DNA of 64,000 nucleotides from assembly GCA_033439685.1 (NCBI GenBank), contig JAUEDM010000008.1, positions 682,001-746,000 of the forward strand, in the 5' to 3' direction. Under the pieces are notes generated by a model. That model did not search any database, was not told where the DNA came from, and saw nothing but the letters and a program-made list of their open reading frames with translations. Positions 46,944-58,394 of this stretch are shown piece by piece. The translations under genes were made by a program, and so were the position numbers. The stretch's first letter is position 1. Every line of letters begins with the position of its first letter. The stretch is from Apodospora peruviana (taxonomy: Eukaryota; Ascomycota; Sordariomycetes; Sordariales; Lasiosphaeriaceae).

Positions 46944-48272
46944 TATAGGTACGTAATGGAGCACAAGTATTGTACACATTCATCCCCTGACGGTTCTCAA
47001 TCACCGGTGTCTGTCGTCCCACAATCTTGTTCGACAGTAATCCTGAAGACCGAATTCCGCCCACTACGCTCCGACTTTCTGGTGGCGGTGGTGCGTACGC
47101 TGATGATTGGAATTGTTTCTTTTGATTGAAGTCAGTTTCGGTTCAGGGTGTATTCGTTGTGGTTTAGTTGATCAGGAACTCCCACCTTTGTTGGCGAGCC
47201 TCTCTAAGGCGGCGGCGACGACGGCAGCGGTGACGCTGGATCCACCGTGTAATGACGAAGACGGTTGGCGGGAGTGCAACCACGAGGGTCATGATTTCCA
47301 CAATTGGTTCGACCGACAGGTCCATTTCTCGATCCTATACTGGCTGAGTATTGGAGAGTTTAGGTCGGTTTTGGTGACTGTTGTAACTGTGGACTAGTAA
47401 GACAGGTAAGGTAGTTAGGTAGGTAACTTTGTTGATATGGCCAAAAATCCGACGATATAGTGCGGCTGTGGAGAAACTGAGTTGCAAGAACGAGAATCAC
47501 ACAACGCCCCGGTGCTATAAGAGTTCGGAAACGTGATGATAGTGTAGCTCCCATCAAGAAACGTCGTGCGTGAAGAACTTATCGTGGTGGTGCATCTGAA
47601 AATTCGAAAGATTGGACGTGATATATACCGAGTTGGTATCCATAATGTGAGATCGGAAGAAGCATTTTTCTCTGGCAACCATCACGGTCCGCGACTTCAG
47701 TGACGGCAAGACCAGCACCCCTATTAAAGTTATTTCCTGTGTCTTAACCAGCCCTGCCACACCGCTGTTTCAGTGCCAGGTCGGGGTGTCGTACTCTGCC
47801 CGAGTTGGGAGGGTTGTGCGGGGTAGGTACGTACATGCTGCAGGACACCCAGGATCGCACACCCAGGATCGCACACGTAGAGCTGCAATGGTTAGAGCTG
47901 CAATGGTTTGCAATCCGCCTTGTCGCGGCCCCCCTTGGAGTCGGATCTTGGGCTCGTACAGCGGGAAGAGATCGAGGCACTACCTTAGCCGGTTATCATG
48001 ATGACGGTGTAGACCTCAATCGGGCGCCGAGTGAGGTAGATGAGGACTGCTTGCAGCACTCGGTCACTTGACCGTAGCAGCCCCAGCTCTTCGAGAGCCG
48101 AGAACCTGGGGAATCCAGGGTGAATTCAAGCGGGTACGACAGCAACTCGGTCTCACCTCCACTCTCGAGGTTCGCCTCTAGCTAAACCTGGAGAAGGCGA
48201 GCTTTGTCCATGTCTTCCCAGAGATACTTCAGTAACTATATCGAATGTCGGTTTCTTCCCTGTGCGACTAGA
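46944..48272. other. Start of the gene desert, with short tandem duplications
   Basis: No supported gene. Two adjacent perfect duplications occur: a 14-bp unit at 47845-47872 and a 15-bp unit at about 47879-47908. Confidence 0.5.
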
Positions 48273-48490
48273 GCCCCAAAGTAGCACCGTACCGGGGTTG
48301 GGCGCGGGATAGAAGGGGGAGTGAATCTTGAAAGAGTTGGAGAGTTGGGGTGAGGGGGGAGGGGAAAGGGGACCATCGGCCCCAAAGTAGCACCGTACCG
48401 GGGTTGGGCGCGGGATAGAAGGGGGAGTGGATCTGAAAATGAGTTGGAGAGTTGGGGAGAGGGGAAAGGGACCGTCGGCCCCAAAGGCTC
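48273..48490. repeat. Tandem repeat, unit about 100-106 bp, two full copies plus a partial one
   Basis: Copy 1 spans 48273-48378 and copy 2 spans 48379-48477; each begins GCCCCAAAGTAGCACCGTAC and is purine-rich at the 3' half (GGGGGAG, GAGTTGGAGAGTTGGGG). A third copy is only its first dozen bases (from 48478). The copies differ by a few substitutions and small indels. Frames read across it are repetitive and not considered genes. Confidence 0.9.
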
Positions 48491-51400
48491 TTTCGATTCT
48501 CATGGTGGGCCCGGGTGGCAGCCGTTTGTGGAGAACCAAAGCCGTTGTTCGTTGCTAAGACCGCAACGGGCAGGGAGTGTGGATCTGGCTTGCGATCCTC
48601 GTCCCCCAACTCCATCAGGGCACGCAGGGGTGCTTTGCAGTCCGGGGTGTGGGTGTGGGGAACCGTCCAAGGACGACGGGTCTGATCTGGGGATCGCATG
48701 GCACTGGCATGGCTGTCAGTCCAAAACGGAGACGGCACGCCAGTAAAAGAAGGGCGCTCGGGATATGGAAGACGGAAAGCTAGGGTGCACTGGCAGCTCC
48801 ACAGAAATGGCAGCCTATCCATCCCCATCATCTGATAATACGGTGCATGCGACTGTCGTAAATTTGATCACCTATCGGCTTCGTTGGCGATAGTACCTCA
48901 ACCAAGAGGTTCAGTGGCTGGTCAGATCTGGGGCCGCAAGACCGCGGTCAGCTCACCTGCAGAGGTAAAAACTGAATTACAACGTGGAGATAACCAGACT
49001 TGAGACTTGAGACTTGAAACTGTGCGTCGCGAGCCACAGGGACAGGAATACCTCGGCAGGGTGCCTTCCCTCCAGCTGAATAGGGAGAAATAAACGGACC
49101 AGTGGCGATTTTGGGACATTTTACAGGTGCACATGACCTGTCATGGCTAATATATCAAGACTTGGTCAGCGCGGACATGGCTGTACGATGAAAGACATAT
49201 GTGAATGTGCAAGCGAGAAACGTTCTCGAGAGGAGCCGCTTCTACAGCGTTTGCCCTGGAACGTCGCCTGCATGCCCAGCACTGACAAGTAGGCTGTCGC
49301 TAGACGTAGGGTCAGGTAGACCTGGCAGACTTCCCGTCGTTCCCGTCGATGTGAGGTGAGTGGAGGATCTGGATCTGTACACGTCCAGTATGTAGGTACC
49401 GTATGTAGGCAGTCGGCCGACCTGAGGTACCTCCTGCGTGACCTGAGACGACGGACGGCATGTTTGGAGAAACGGTGGAGATAGTTGAGCTCTGAATTTC
49501 TTGGAGTTTTACGCTGTGGCCAACTTTCTCTGGGCAGATTGCGTAGGTTTAGCATGCACCTCAGCCAGGTCAAGGGGGTACTTTTGCTGGTCAATTAGTC
49601 TTGTACCCTTTCGGGCAGATTGCGTGGAGTGCGCCTCACCGGGTACTTCGGCTGGCCCACTGCCCTTGTAACTCTTCCCGTGTGCCGGAGGTCGAAGGGC
49701 TGTTTCCATGGTCGTCTTGTGCCTGCCATGCCACCGGGTATTCACACTCAGTTCAGCACCCGCGACGTTCGTGGATCAGCAATTGAAATATACCAGGTAG
49801 GACATGCTGATAATGTGAGGTTTCCATAGGCAGGAGGTTCGGTCACGAACAGGCACAGACCAACAGGTATTTACCCAGCCTCCCAGGGGTGGGATACTTA
49901 CACTGCACTTCCTACCACCAAAACTTATTAGCTTTATAGACATGTTACCTCAATCCAACCTGATAGGATTCGGGCCACACAATGCAAAAATCGGTATAAC
50001 CGGGAAGGAAATCCCTCGAGCTAAGGAGGCGGGCAGGCGGGCGGGCGTGCAGACACAGGGGTTGTCTCCAAGACCCGGCTTTACATACGACACCGATGCC
50101 TCACACTGCACTGCCACCAACTGGGGCAAAACAGAGCTAGGGACAAAAGAATCCTTCCATCGTGTCCCGTCTTGCAGATGTCTGCTCAGGAACTAAGGTA
50201 CTGTACAGCTAACCACCAGCACAGTCCCCGCTATCACCAACTTTCCCGTTGGGGGCTGAAACTATCGGTGTCTGCGTTGCGGGATCGTGCGCCGTGACAT
50301 GTCCGGCCCTACATATGACATACTTGGCAGGGTGAAAGCGAAATGTCATCGCCTCATGTTGGCCTATCCTCTAGCGATTCTACCCTCCAGAGTGCGTCGA
50401 ATGCCTTGTAGACTATGATTAATTTAATGACTATATAATCCACCAATTACGCACGAGGAATTGGAGTTCCGGACAGTCTCACCTTCCGTCGACGGGGTCA
50501 CGGTCTCGGGAGATGGACACTGTGACCAAGGAGCTTTCTTGCTGATTGATCCCATCACTGTTTCTTCAACATCACCATAGGAATAGAAACGCTTAAAGCC
50601 CACAGTTGAGTACCGAAGACGGTGTTTTGGCCCGTGCTAGCCCCTTTTCGGCCCCCAACTCGAACTTAGAGCGTCTTGCAGGTCGCCCGTCATAGTTGCA
50701 TTTTTACGGTTCGTGGTTCGCGGCCGATTCGGCCAGACAAAGTCTGTGAATTGGCCATGGTCCAGATTCTGATTATCTACCTCAGTGATCCATCTTACAT
50801 GGTCAATGATTTCGAAACAGTTGACTTCTCACCATCTACTCAGTACGGCAGATAAAGCTGTGATTGCATACCGAATACCGACATCACTCTCTGCTCTTGT
50901 TACTGCGTGCTGATTGCTGTGTCCAGAGTGTGTCGCGAATCTCTGTCATCCTAGCCCAGAGTTACTGCATCCAGTACTAGTTTGTTGAATCAGTCATGGA
51001 TTTGCCAGCTCATTATACTACCGAAGACTAGTTGAAATGCCGCAAGGTCGCCACTTCGCGCCTTTATCATCGAGTCGTCGACCAGAAGCCGCATTTGAAA
51101 GTGCTGGGAGCGGTGAAGCAACTAGTTGTGTTTTCCTGACATTTAAAGTACTACACGTGTCTTTTCTCTGAGACCGTGTCTTAAATTCACCACGGTGACT
51201 GGAACTAGCGTCCTCCAGGAAAGGCTCTAGTCAGTTAAATATACCGATTCAAGTCCAGTGAAAGGCCATGTGGAATGTTGACAGATTGATATGTACTAGA
51301 ATTAAAAACCTGACGTTGGAAGCCGAAAGGAGAGCGAGTCATATTGAAACCCTTCTGAGAAGCCAACCCGAGGCTAAACGACGGGATGACGCCCTGAAGC

Positions 51401-51496
51401 TTCAACGCCGCCTCAACGCAAATCGCTCACGCCCGAGTCCCACTAACAAATCTAAGCGTTCGCCAGAGCACTACACTATAATAAATAAAGTCCTTG
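48491..51496. other. Gene desert, middle part
   Basis: No supported gene. Two diverged related segments start with GGGCAGATTGCGT near 49535 and 49614, suggesting an old local duplication. GGTACC/CCTAGG-type palindromic steps are common around 49395-49435. Confidence 0.4.
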
Positions 51497-51518
51497 CCCC
51501 CCCCCCCCCCCCCCCCCC
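51497..51518. repeat. Homopolymer C22
   Basis: An uninterrupted run of 22 cytosines, rare in fungal genomes and prone to length error or slippage. Confidence 0.95.
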
Positions 51519-54400
51519 GGCGGGCTTGGTTTGCTCCTTTCTCCTTTTCTTCATTCCGACCAAGAGTCCAAAAGGCGAGTCGCATTCCCATCTGCTAACA
51601 AGAACCAAAAAAAGCGATTGCTGACCAAAAGAGAATCGGTTATCAGAAAGGTTTTTTATGTCAACATTCACGAGTTGATCGCAGCTCTCGGATTAGGTCC
51701 ACTTCAACCGAATTCATCACTTAACCACTAGGCCACTGTGTCTCTCTTTTTGTCGGCAGCAGGCAAGGAATTTGGCTTATGTCCTTCTCTGATCGTTCTG
51801 GGGGAAAGACCGGCTGAGAGGGATCTTGAGTGCCCGGCCAGGCTGGGGGCTGCAGGAAGAGGAAAGCGCCAGCCAGGTCGATGAGGTCACGAATGTTCCG
51901 AGACCGAGCGGCGCTAACCTGAGGCTGGGGCGAGGGCATGTTAAGGACAGTGATGAGATGACACAGATCACGGCTGCCTTTTGGGTGAAGTCCAAAGCTG
52001 CGTCAGGGGGTCAGTATCTGAGTCCTAGGCCACTGTCAAGAACAACAGGGTTACGTGGGTATCGGGGGGTTTGGGGTATTCGAGAATGTTGTGTTTATCT
52101 CAATGACACAGCCACTTGGAAATGAGAGTAACGGAGATGAGTGGACACAATTCTGCCAGCAGCCGCGCGAGGGACTTGATGAAACACCCACATCACCGAT
52201 ACTTTGCGAACAGCATCATATCTGGATGGATTGCAAATTACAGGGCGTGGGTTCCATTCTGAGTCCCCTCAGCGGAACAGTTTGGATGAAGGAGGGCCAG
52301 AGTTCTCCGGTGGAGGAGGATACAAGGTCAAGAGCGTCAGTATGGGTTGGTGCCGAGTCTCACAGTTGATTTTCTCTTCCAGGATGGCGTGTGTATCATG
52401 GTTGGGTCAGCAAGATCACGTGAAGAGACTGATCGAGAGTCCTATGCAACCTTTGCGAACACCGGATCCAGGCACGGCAAATAATGTAGGTAACCGCCAC
52501 TCCCACAAGACTAACCATGAAGCGGTTGCAGATCATGCTTATTCAGTACCTGGACATGTTCGTGGGACCACGGCGAAGTAACCAGTCGAACCCGATCCCC
52601 GGACCCGGAGCCATGTTTGGTTCGCATATTCGAGAGGAGCAACCAGACATCCTTGATGCACGATATAGTATTCTGCATGGATTCGACAGACCCGACTACC
52701 GGGAGAGACATGGCAGGGACATATCAATATCACAGGCCAGTGTCCTTCAAGAATCCTCAACACTCCGGACAATGTACTGCTTCGAGAGAAGGAATTGATA
52801 AACGATCCCTGGGGGTCTGGCTGATTTCAAAGGCTCGCTCAAATCTAGCTTCTCCTTCGTCCCTGGCGGTCTCAACACTGTCTATCTCTAGCCAAGGCTA
52901 GTGGCAATAACCAGACGTAATGGGGCCATAATTACCCCCACGGGACGGGTGTGAAAGGAGGTCCGAAAGAATCGTCATTTTTGCCGGCTTACGGAATACT
53001 GAGTGTGAAATAGTCGGAATTTGTGCGCCTGTGGACGGCCAAGACCACTGCCACCGACAGACTTTTCAACACCGGATCGGATTTTTAGTTGGTAATTAGA
53101 AGCCCGTTAAAATCTGGATCAACTCCATAATCGAACTCGAAACTATTCCGTATGGCGAATGATGATAAGCACATTGAGGAAAAGACCGAGTGTCGTCAAA
53201 GACTTTCCAACACTGACCCCTATCCAGCCTCCCCTGATTCGGGGTTAGCACGCTTAGAACCCACTCAGATCTCCACGACCACGCACGTTGCAGTTTCCCC
53301 AACCTCGATTGGCCAATCCGAGCTGCCCAGAGATCTGCGGGTTCGGGTGGGCCCTTGAATGACAAGCATGCAATTCTGCATCGGCGGCTCTTGGCAGCCC
53401 TGGCAGGGCTCCGATTTCGACCCCACGTGTGTCAACGTCGAACGCTGATTCTTCCAAATTTCCACCACAATCGCATCAGAAGCCAGTTTGCATCCTCTTC
53501 TGGAACCGTCACCGAGGCGCCAACAACCGCACTATAAGAAGCCAAGCTTTCTCGCCAAGTCTTGGCTCCTTCACGGGCTGTTCGTACTCCATATCGGCAA
53601 AGAGTTCGACCACCACTTTTCTGACTTTTATCACCGACTGGGCATGACACCAACACCGAGCTTCCATTTCGGACGGACCGATCCCCAATTCGACCCAAAT
53701 CAAGAGCTGTGTGGCAGCCGATAATTTCCCCATGTTTTCCACATGATTGGTTCCTCTGCCTGTATCTACTTAACTTTTCGAGCTCGCATGTTTGTGGTCT
53801 TCAAACTCAAAGATACGAAGATGGTCAGCCGGGCTAGCTTGATGTCAAACTCCTACCGTGCTGCCACTGGTCCACCACAGAGCATGGACTTATTAGGCTG
53901 GGCAATGGAGCAGGACCCCAGAGTGGAAAGTCGATCTTTTTGATGGGGTCACCCACACAGACGAAAAGAAGTCGCCTCTGCCCAGACCAGGAAATGGACC
54001 AGTAACTGCAGTTTTCTCCGTCACGCACATGCCCCGGCTCTGTTGTTGGACCGTTCGAGCACATCACCAATCCGGATCCTGCCCACACCCTGGGGCTTTC
54101 TCCGGGGTAGCCACCGCTTCCAGCATCCCGACTGGCAGAGCGCGCTTCTTGGGACCCTTGGCTGAACACCTGCATCAACAATAGCGCACCAAACACACCA
54201 AGGCTCCCAGTTGCAATTCCACCCGTGCCACTGAACGTAGATCCAAAAGAGAACCCCAGTTCCAAGGATCCAACTCCCCGGAAGCAGCATCCTTTTTGGG
54301 GATGTGGGGGGACAGTCAAGGCAAGCAATAGACGGCCTTGGCTCAGGCAAACAAACCCACAAACCGAGCTGGGCTGACGGGCAGTCCCTAGACAGACACC
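51519..54400. other. Gene desert, final part, and upstream region of the phosphate symporter
   Basis: Short open frames only, none with recognisable features. A minus-strand stretch at about 51690-51741 has a tRNA-like A box (TGGCCTAGTGG) without a matching acceptor stem or B box. CACGTG hexamers occur at 52417-52422 and 53424-53429. Confidence 0.4.
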
Positions 54401-54406
54401 CACGTG
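54401..54406 (+). promoter_or_regulatory. Putative NUC-1/Pho4-type site (CACGTG)
   Basis: The CACGTG hexamer lies 208 bases upstream of the phosphate symporter start. In Neurospora the bHLH activator NUC-1, and in yeast Pho4, bind CACGTG to induce phosphate-acquisition genes, including the homologue of the gene downstream. Two more CACGTG copies lie about 1.2 and 2.2 kb upstream. Function here is inferred. Confidence 0.55.
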
Positions 54407-54613
54407 TCTGCCGTCTCTGGCCTGTGATGCGACTATCGGGATCAAGCGGCAGCCCCAGATTAATAAATACGGCTCGCATCTCGAGACTCTCTGTTCCGTC
54501 TCTAGACACTCCTCAACCCAGCACCGCAGCAGCAAAGTCAAGAGGGACACCGCCTTGTCCTCTTCCCCACCTCACGCGACCATTCGCAGGTATTCGGGAA
54601 GTAATCCGTCAGG

Positions 54614-56575
54614 ATGCCTCTCCATCAGTACGATTACTTGTTCGCCATCGGCACCATCTTTGCCGGCTTGGATGCCTGGAACATTGGTGAGCATCTCTCT
54701 GATGGATGTCATCCGATCATCATCGACTAACACGGTGTTTTTTTCGCACTGCCCAGGTGCCAATGATGTCGCCAATTCATGGGCGACCTCGGTCGGTTCC
54801 CAGTCTGTCACCTACGTGCAGGCCATGGTCCTCGCCTCCGTCATGGAATTCGCAGGGTCCATCGGTGTCGGTGCTCGCGTCGCCGACACCATCCGAACCA
54901 AGGTGGTCAACACCGCGCTCTTTGCCGACGACCCGGCCCTCCTCATGCTTGGCATGGTTTGCGCCGTGACTGCCTCCTCCCTGTACCTCACCATGGCCAC
55001 AAGACTCGGTCTGCCCGTCTCAACAACCCACTCGATCATGGGCGGTGTCATCGGCATGGGTGTCGCTTCAGTCGGATCAAGTGGTATGATACTATCACCC
55101 CTAGTGCTCGGCAGCCAAACAGACGCTCACTAACAGCAAATCATCCAGGTGTTCAATGGGTTGGTTCAGGATCCGGCACGGGCGCCATCAACTCCGGCGT
55201 CGTACAGGTCTTCCTCGCTTGGATCATCGCTCCCGGTCTCGCGGGCGCCTTTGGCGCCATCATCTTCCTGCTCACCAAGTACGGCGTCATGCTGCGCGAG
55301 AACCCGGTCTACAAGGCATTTTTCCTTGTGCCCGTATACTTCGGCATCACCGCATCACTCCTCGTCATGTTGCTCCTGTGGAAGGGTGGCAGCTACACCA
55401 TCACGTTGACCGACCCCGAGGTCGCGGGAACCATTGTCGGTGCCGGTGCTGCCTGGGCGATCCTGATCACCATCTTCCTCATGCCGTGGCTCTACCGCGT
55501 CGTCATCAAGGAAGACTGGTCGCTCCGGTGGTGGCACATCGCCCTCGGCCCCCTTCTGTTGAGGCGCCCCGAACCTGGCCCGCCCCCGCATGAGGGAGCT
55601 GGCATCAAGGACTACTACGCCGGCCACTTGACCAAGGAGGAGCTGGCGGCCAAACGTGCCGCAGAGAATGGTGATGTCGAGGTTGTTGGCAGCGAAGGTG
55701 TGGTTGCCGAGAAGAAGACCGCCGACGCTGTGGAAGGGTCAGACTCTTCGGTAACCGGACATGCCGCTCCCCGGGCCGGCCACGTCCCCCCCAAGAAGAT
55801 CGTCGGCCCCAGACCCGAGGGCAAATGGCATACTGGACCAGTCCTGTTCTGGCGCGTCAAGTGGCTTCTCCTGAGGGGAATCGATCAAGATGTCGTCAAC
55901 ATGCAGAACAAGAAGGACGTTTTGTCTGGAGACGTCGAGGAGATCCACGCCCATGCCGCTCATTACAACAACAAGGCCGAGTACATGTACAGCTTCCTGC
56001 AGATCATGACGGCTGCTACTGCATCTTTTACCCACGGTGCCAACGATATCTCGAATGCTATCGGGCCGTACGCGACAGTCTTCCAGATCTGGAACGAAGG
56101 CGCGCTGCCGGTCAAAGACAAGGCCGAGGTGCCGATCTGGATTCTGGTGTTTGGTGGCGCCATGTTGGTCATTGGTCTGTGGACTTATGGATACAACATC
56201 ATGCGCAACTTGGGTAATCGGATTACCCTGCACTCGCCGTCGCGCGGTTTCTCGATGGAGTTGGGATCGGCTGTTACTGTTATCCTTGCTACACGGCTTA
56301 GTAAGTTCACTTACTCACTCACTCACTCCCCCCCTTATCTCACGAATATTTGTGCTGACCCCCTGCCAGAGCTCCCTGTTTCGACCACGCAGTGCATTAC
56401 CGGTGCGACTGTTGGTGTCGGTCTCTGCTCGGGCACGTGGCGCACCATCAACTGGCGCATGGTTGCGTGGATCTACATGGGCTGGATCATCACCCTGCCG
56501 CTGACTGGTATTTTCTCTGGGTGCTTGATGGGGATTATTATTAATGCTCCTCGCTGGGGTATGCCGGATCAGTAA
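54614..56575 (+). CDS. pho-4: Phosphate-repressible Na+/phosphate symporter (PiT family, PHO-4/PHO89 type)
   Basis: Rebuilt from exons 54614-54686, 54757-55083, 55149-56300 and 56370-56575, all GT-AG, 585 residues, close to the usual 570-600. Plasma-membrane high-affinity phosphate uptake driven by Na+. Two inverted PiT repeats are clear: N-terminal GANDVANSWATSVGS and GLPVSTTHSIMGG, C-terminal HGANDISNAIGPYATVF and LPVSTTQCITGATVGVG; each begins with the GAND signature, split by the first intron in the N-terminal copy. About twelve membrane spans flank a long hydrophilic central loop (residues about 240-370). The upstream CACGTG element fits phosphate-starvation control. The gene follows a 7.7 kb stretch without genes. 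Confidence 0.96.
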
Positions 56576-57227
56576 AGATGTAATGATGGGGTTTTTGACA
56601 TTTGGTGTATGACAGTGGATAGGGCGGTGGGTTTGGGAGGTCGGGCGATCTTGGTGGCGGAGAGGTGAAAAGCTTCATCAGTGTTAGCTTTTCTGTCTGG
56701 CACAGTTTTTTGTTTTCTTTTTTATTGTTGTTAAAGTTACCTAATTATATACCCTGGATAGTAGATAACAGTTGAAGGAATTGGAATATCGATCGCTCAT
56801 CTTGCCTCCAACTTTTAAACACACGTCGTTGAATGCAAGGGAGAGAGAAATGGCTCGAGAAAAAATGAATCAGACGCAGTTGCCTGGTTCTCTGACCAAC
56901 TGGAGGGCCGGTGATGTGCGTATCAGTCAGTTGTCAGTCGGTAGGTCTCAGTTGGAGACAGCCAAACCGAGGCACTGAAGTTTGTGGTGTGGCTGGTCGT
57001 GTGAGATAGGTAAGGTAGGTAGGTACCTTACGGTGAACTATCCGGTCATACGGTACGGAGTAGAAATATTCTGGTCTCTCCGTCCCATCCTCTCAAGACA
57101 GGTCCTCCAAGGTTTGTGTCCAGGCAGCTACCTAACAATCTCAACCGTCTACAACCGCTGCTGCTCACAATCTCCTCATCAGCAGCACTAAAGAGACAAA
57201 CGGCGCCCATCATGCACATACTCGACG
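56576..57227. other. Intergenic region
   Basis: This includes a GTAGGTAGGTACCTTACGG motif near 57010-57030, of the palindromic GGTACC type seen elsewhere in the window. No gene is supported. Confidence 0.4.
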
Positions 57228-58265
57228 ATGTCCTCACCAACACAACAACCACCGCCGTCCCAGCTCCCAACTCGGACTCTACACATGGCGACAGTCACCA
57301 TCTTTTGTTATAACTCCACCCGACGACCCCCAAAGTCCACCCAAAAATCATTGCGTCTCACGTCTAGGGACTGCCACCGCCCTCCGGGGGTTATGCTAAC
57401 CGTGGTATCCGCACTTGACGCATGGTTTACACCGCCACCAAGCTGGAGAGGCACACGTCCGGCACTCAATCGTCCCACTTTCAACGCGGCAGCGCGGAGC
57501 CCAGCTTTCAAGTTCTGGTCGGACGGCAAACCGTTCATCTACAGCGTCGTCGCCCTCAACGCGCTCATCTTCCTCCACTGGCAGTATGCCTTGAACGATC
57601 CCGCCCCAGTATTTCAGGTTATTCGCCACCGCGTCCGCCGCCAGACGTTTATGAAAAAGCACTTCACCATCTCTAAACAAAAATTCGCGGAGGGGCGGTA
57701 TCACACGCTTCTGACAGGGGCGTTCACTCACATGAACCTCTGGCACCTCGCAGGGAACATGTACGCCTTCCACACCTTGACGCGGCTACTGTTTATGGGC
57801 GGCGCCGGGCTGGGTACTGTCGCGGCGCTGGCCGCCGGCTCGGCCGTCGCCGGGAGCCTGGGCCTTCTGGCGGACATGGCCTACTTCCGCGCCGGCAACT
57901 CCGGTAACGGGAACGGGTTGGGGGCAAGCGGGATAGTGCAGGGGATTCCTGCTGCTGTGGCGTGCGCGCTCCCATGGCTGCCGGTTACGACGCCGTTGAT
58001 ACCTGTGCCGATGCCGCTCTGACTTTGTTTTGCCGGGTATGTGGCTTGGGATGCGAGTAATTTGGTTTCTGAGCAGCGGCAGCGCGGCCGGATGACCTTG
58101 AAGGATGGTGTGTTGCAAGAATCGGGGGAATTCGGCAGCAAGAAGGCCATCGCATATGCTGCGCATCTCGGTGGAGCAGCGTTTGGGGCCCTGTTTTACC
58201 TTGTTGTGCTGAGGGGGCGGTGGCCGAGAGTGATATTTGTTTTCAACAAACGGGGCATGTACTAA
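57228..58265 (+). pseudogene. Rhomboid family intramembrane protease with one in-frame TGA
   Basis: One frame runs from ATG at 57228 (or 57393, MLTVVSALDAW, the better family start) to TAA at 58263-58265, interrupted only by TGA at 58020-58022. Rhomboid features: LLTGAFTHMNLWHLAGNMYAF (H-x-x-x-N block), LGASGIVQG with catalytic Ser at codon 57927, and, after the TGA, AYAAHLGGAAFGALFYLVVL with catalytic His at codon 58164. The first product would lack the last membrane helix and the His, so it could not be active. The TGA stands where relatives usually have Trp (after VPMPL), one G-to-A change from TGG. The next codon is CTT, so readthrough is an alternative to a nonsense mutation or sequence error. 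Confidence 0.8.
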
Positions 58266-58394
58266 TAAAACTTGACGAGGATATGGTGTTGTTATAAGTG
58301 ACTCTGATTTTCCAAATTCTCTCCTCGTCAGAAGAAAATACTACGCATGCAGCTCTCAACAATCCCACTCGGCCGCATTCTTCTAATTGCTACC

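Noticed and set aside
48153..48831. Minus-strand open frames of up to 187 codons over the tandem repeat
   Set aside because: Their repetitive Pro/Ser/Leu sequence follows from the DNA repeat and shows no protein-family features.
51690..51741. tRNA-like stretch on the minus strand with an A-box
   Set aside because: No pairing acceptor stem, no T-arm B box and no consistent anticodon arm, so no tRNA is called.
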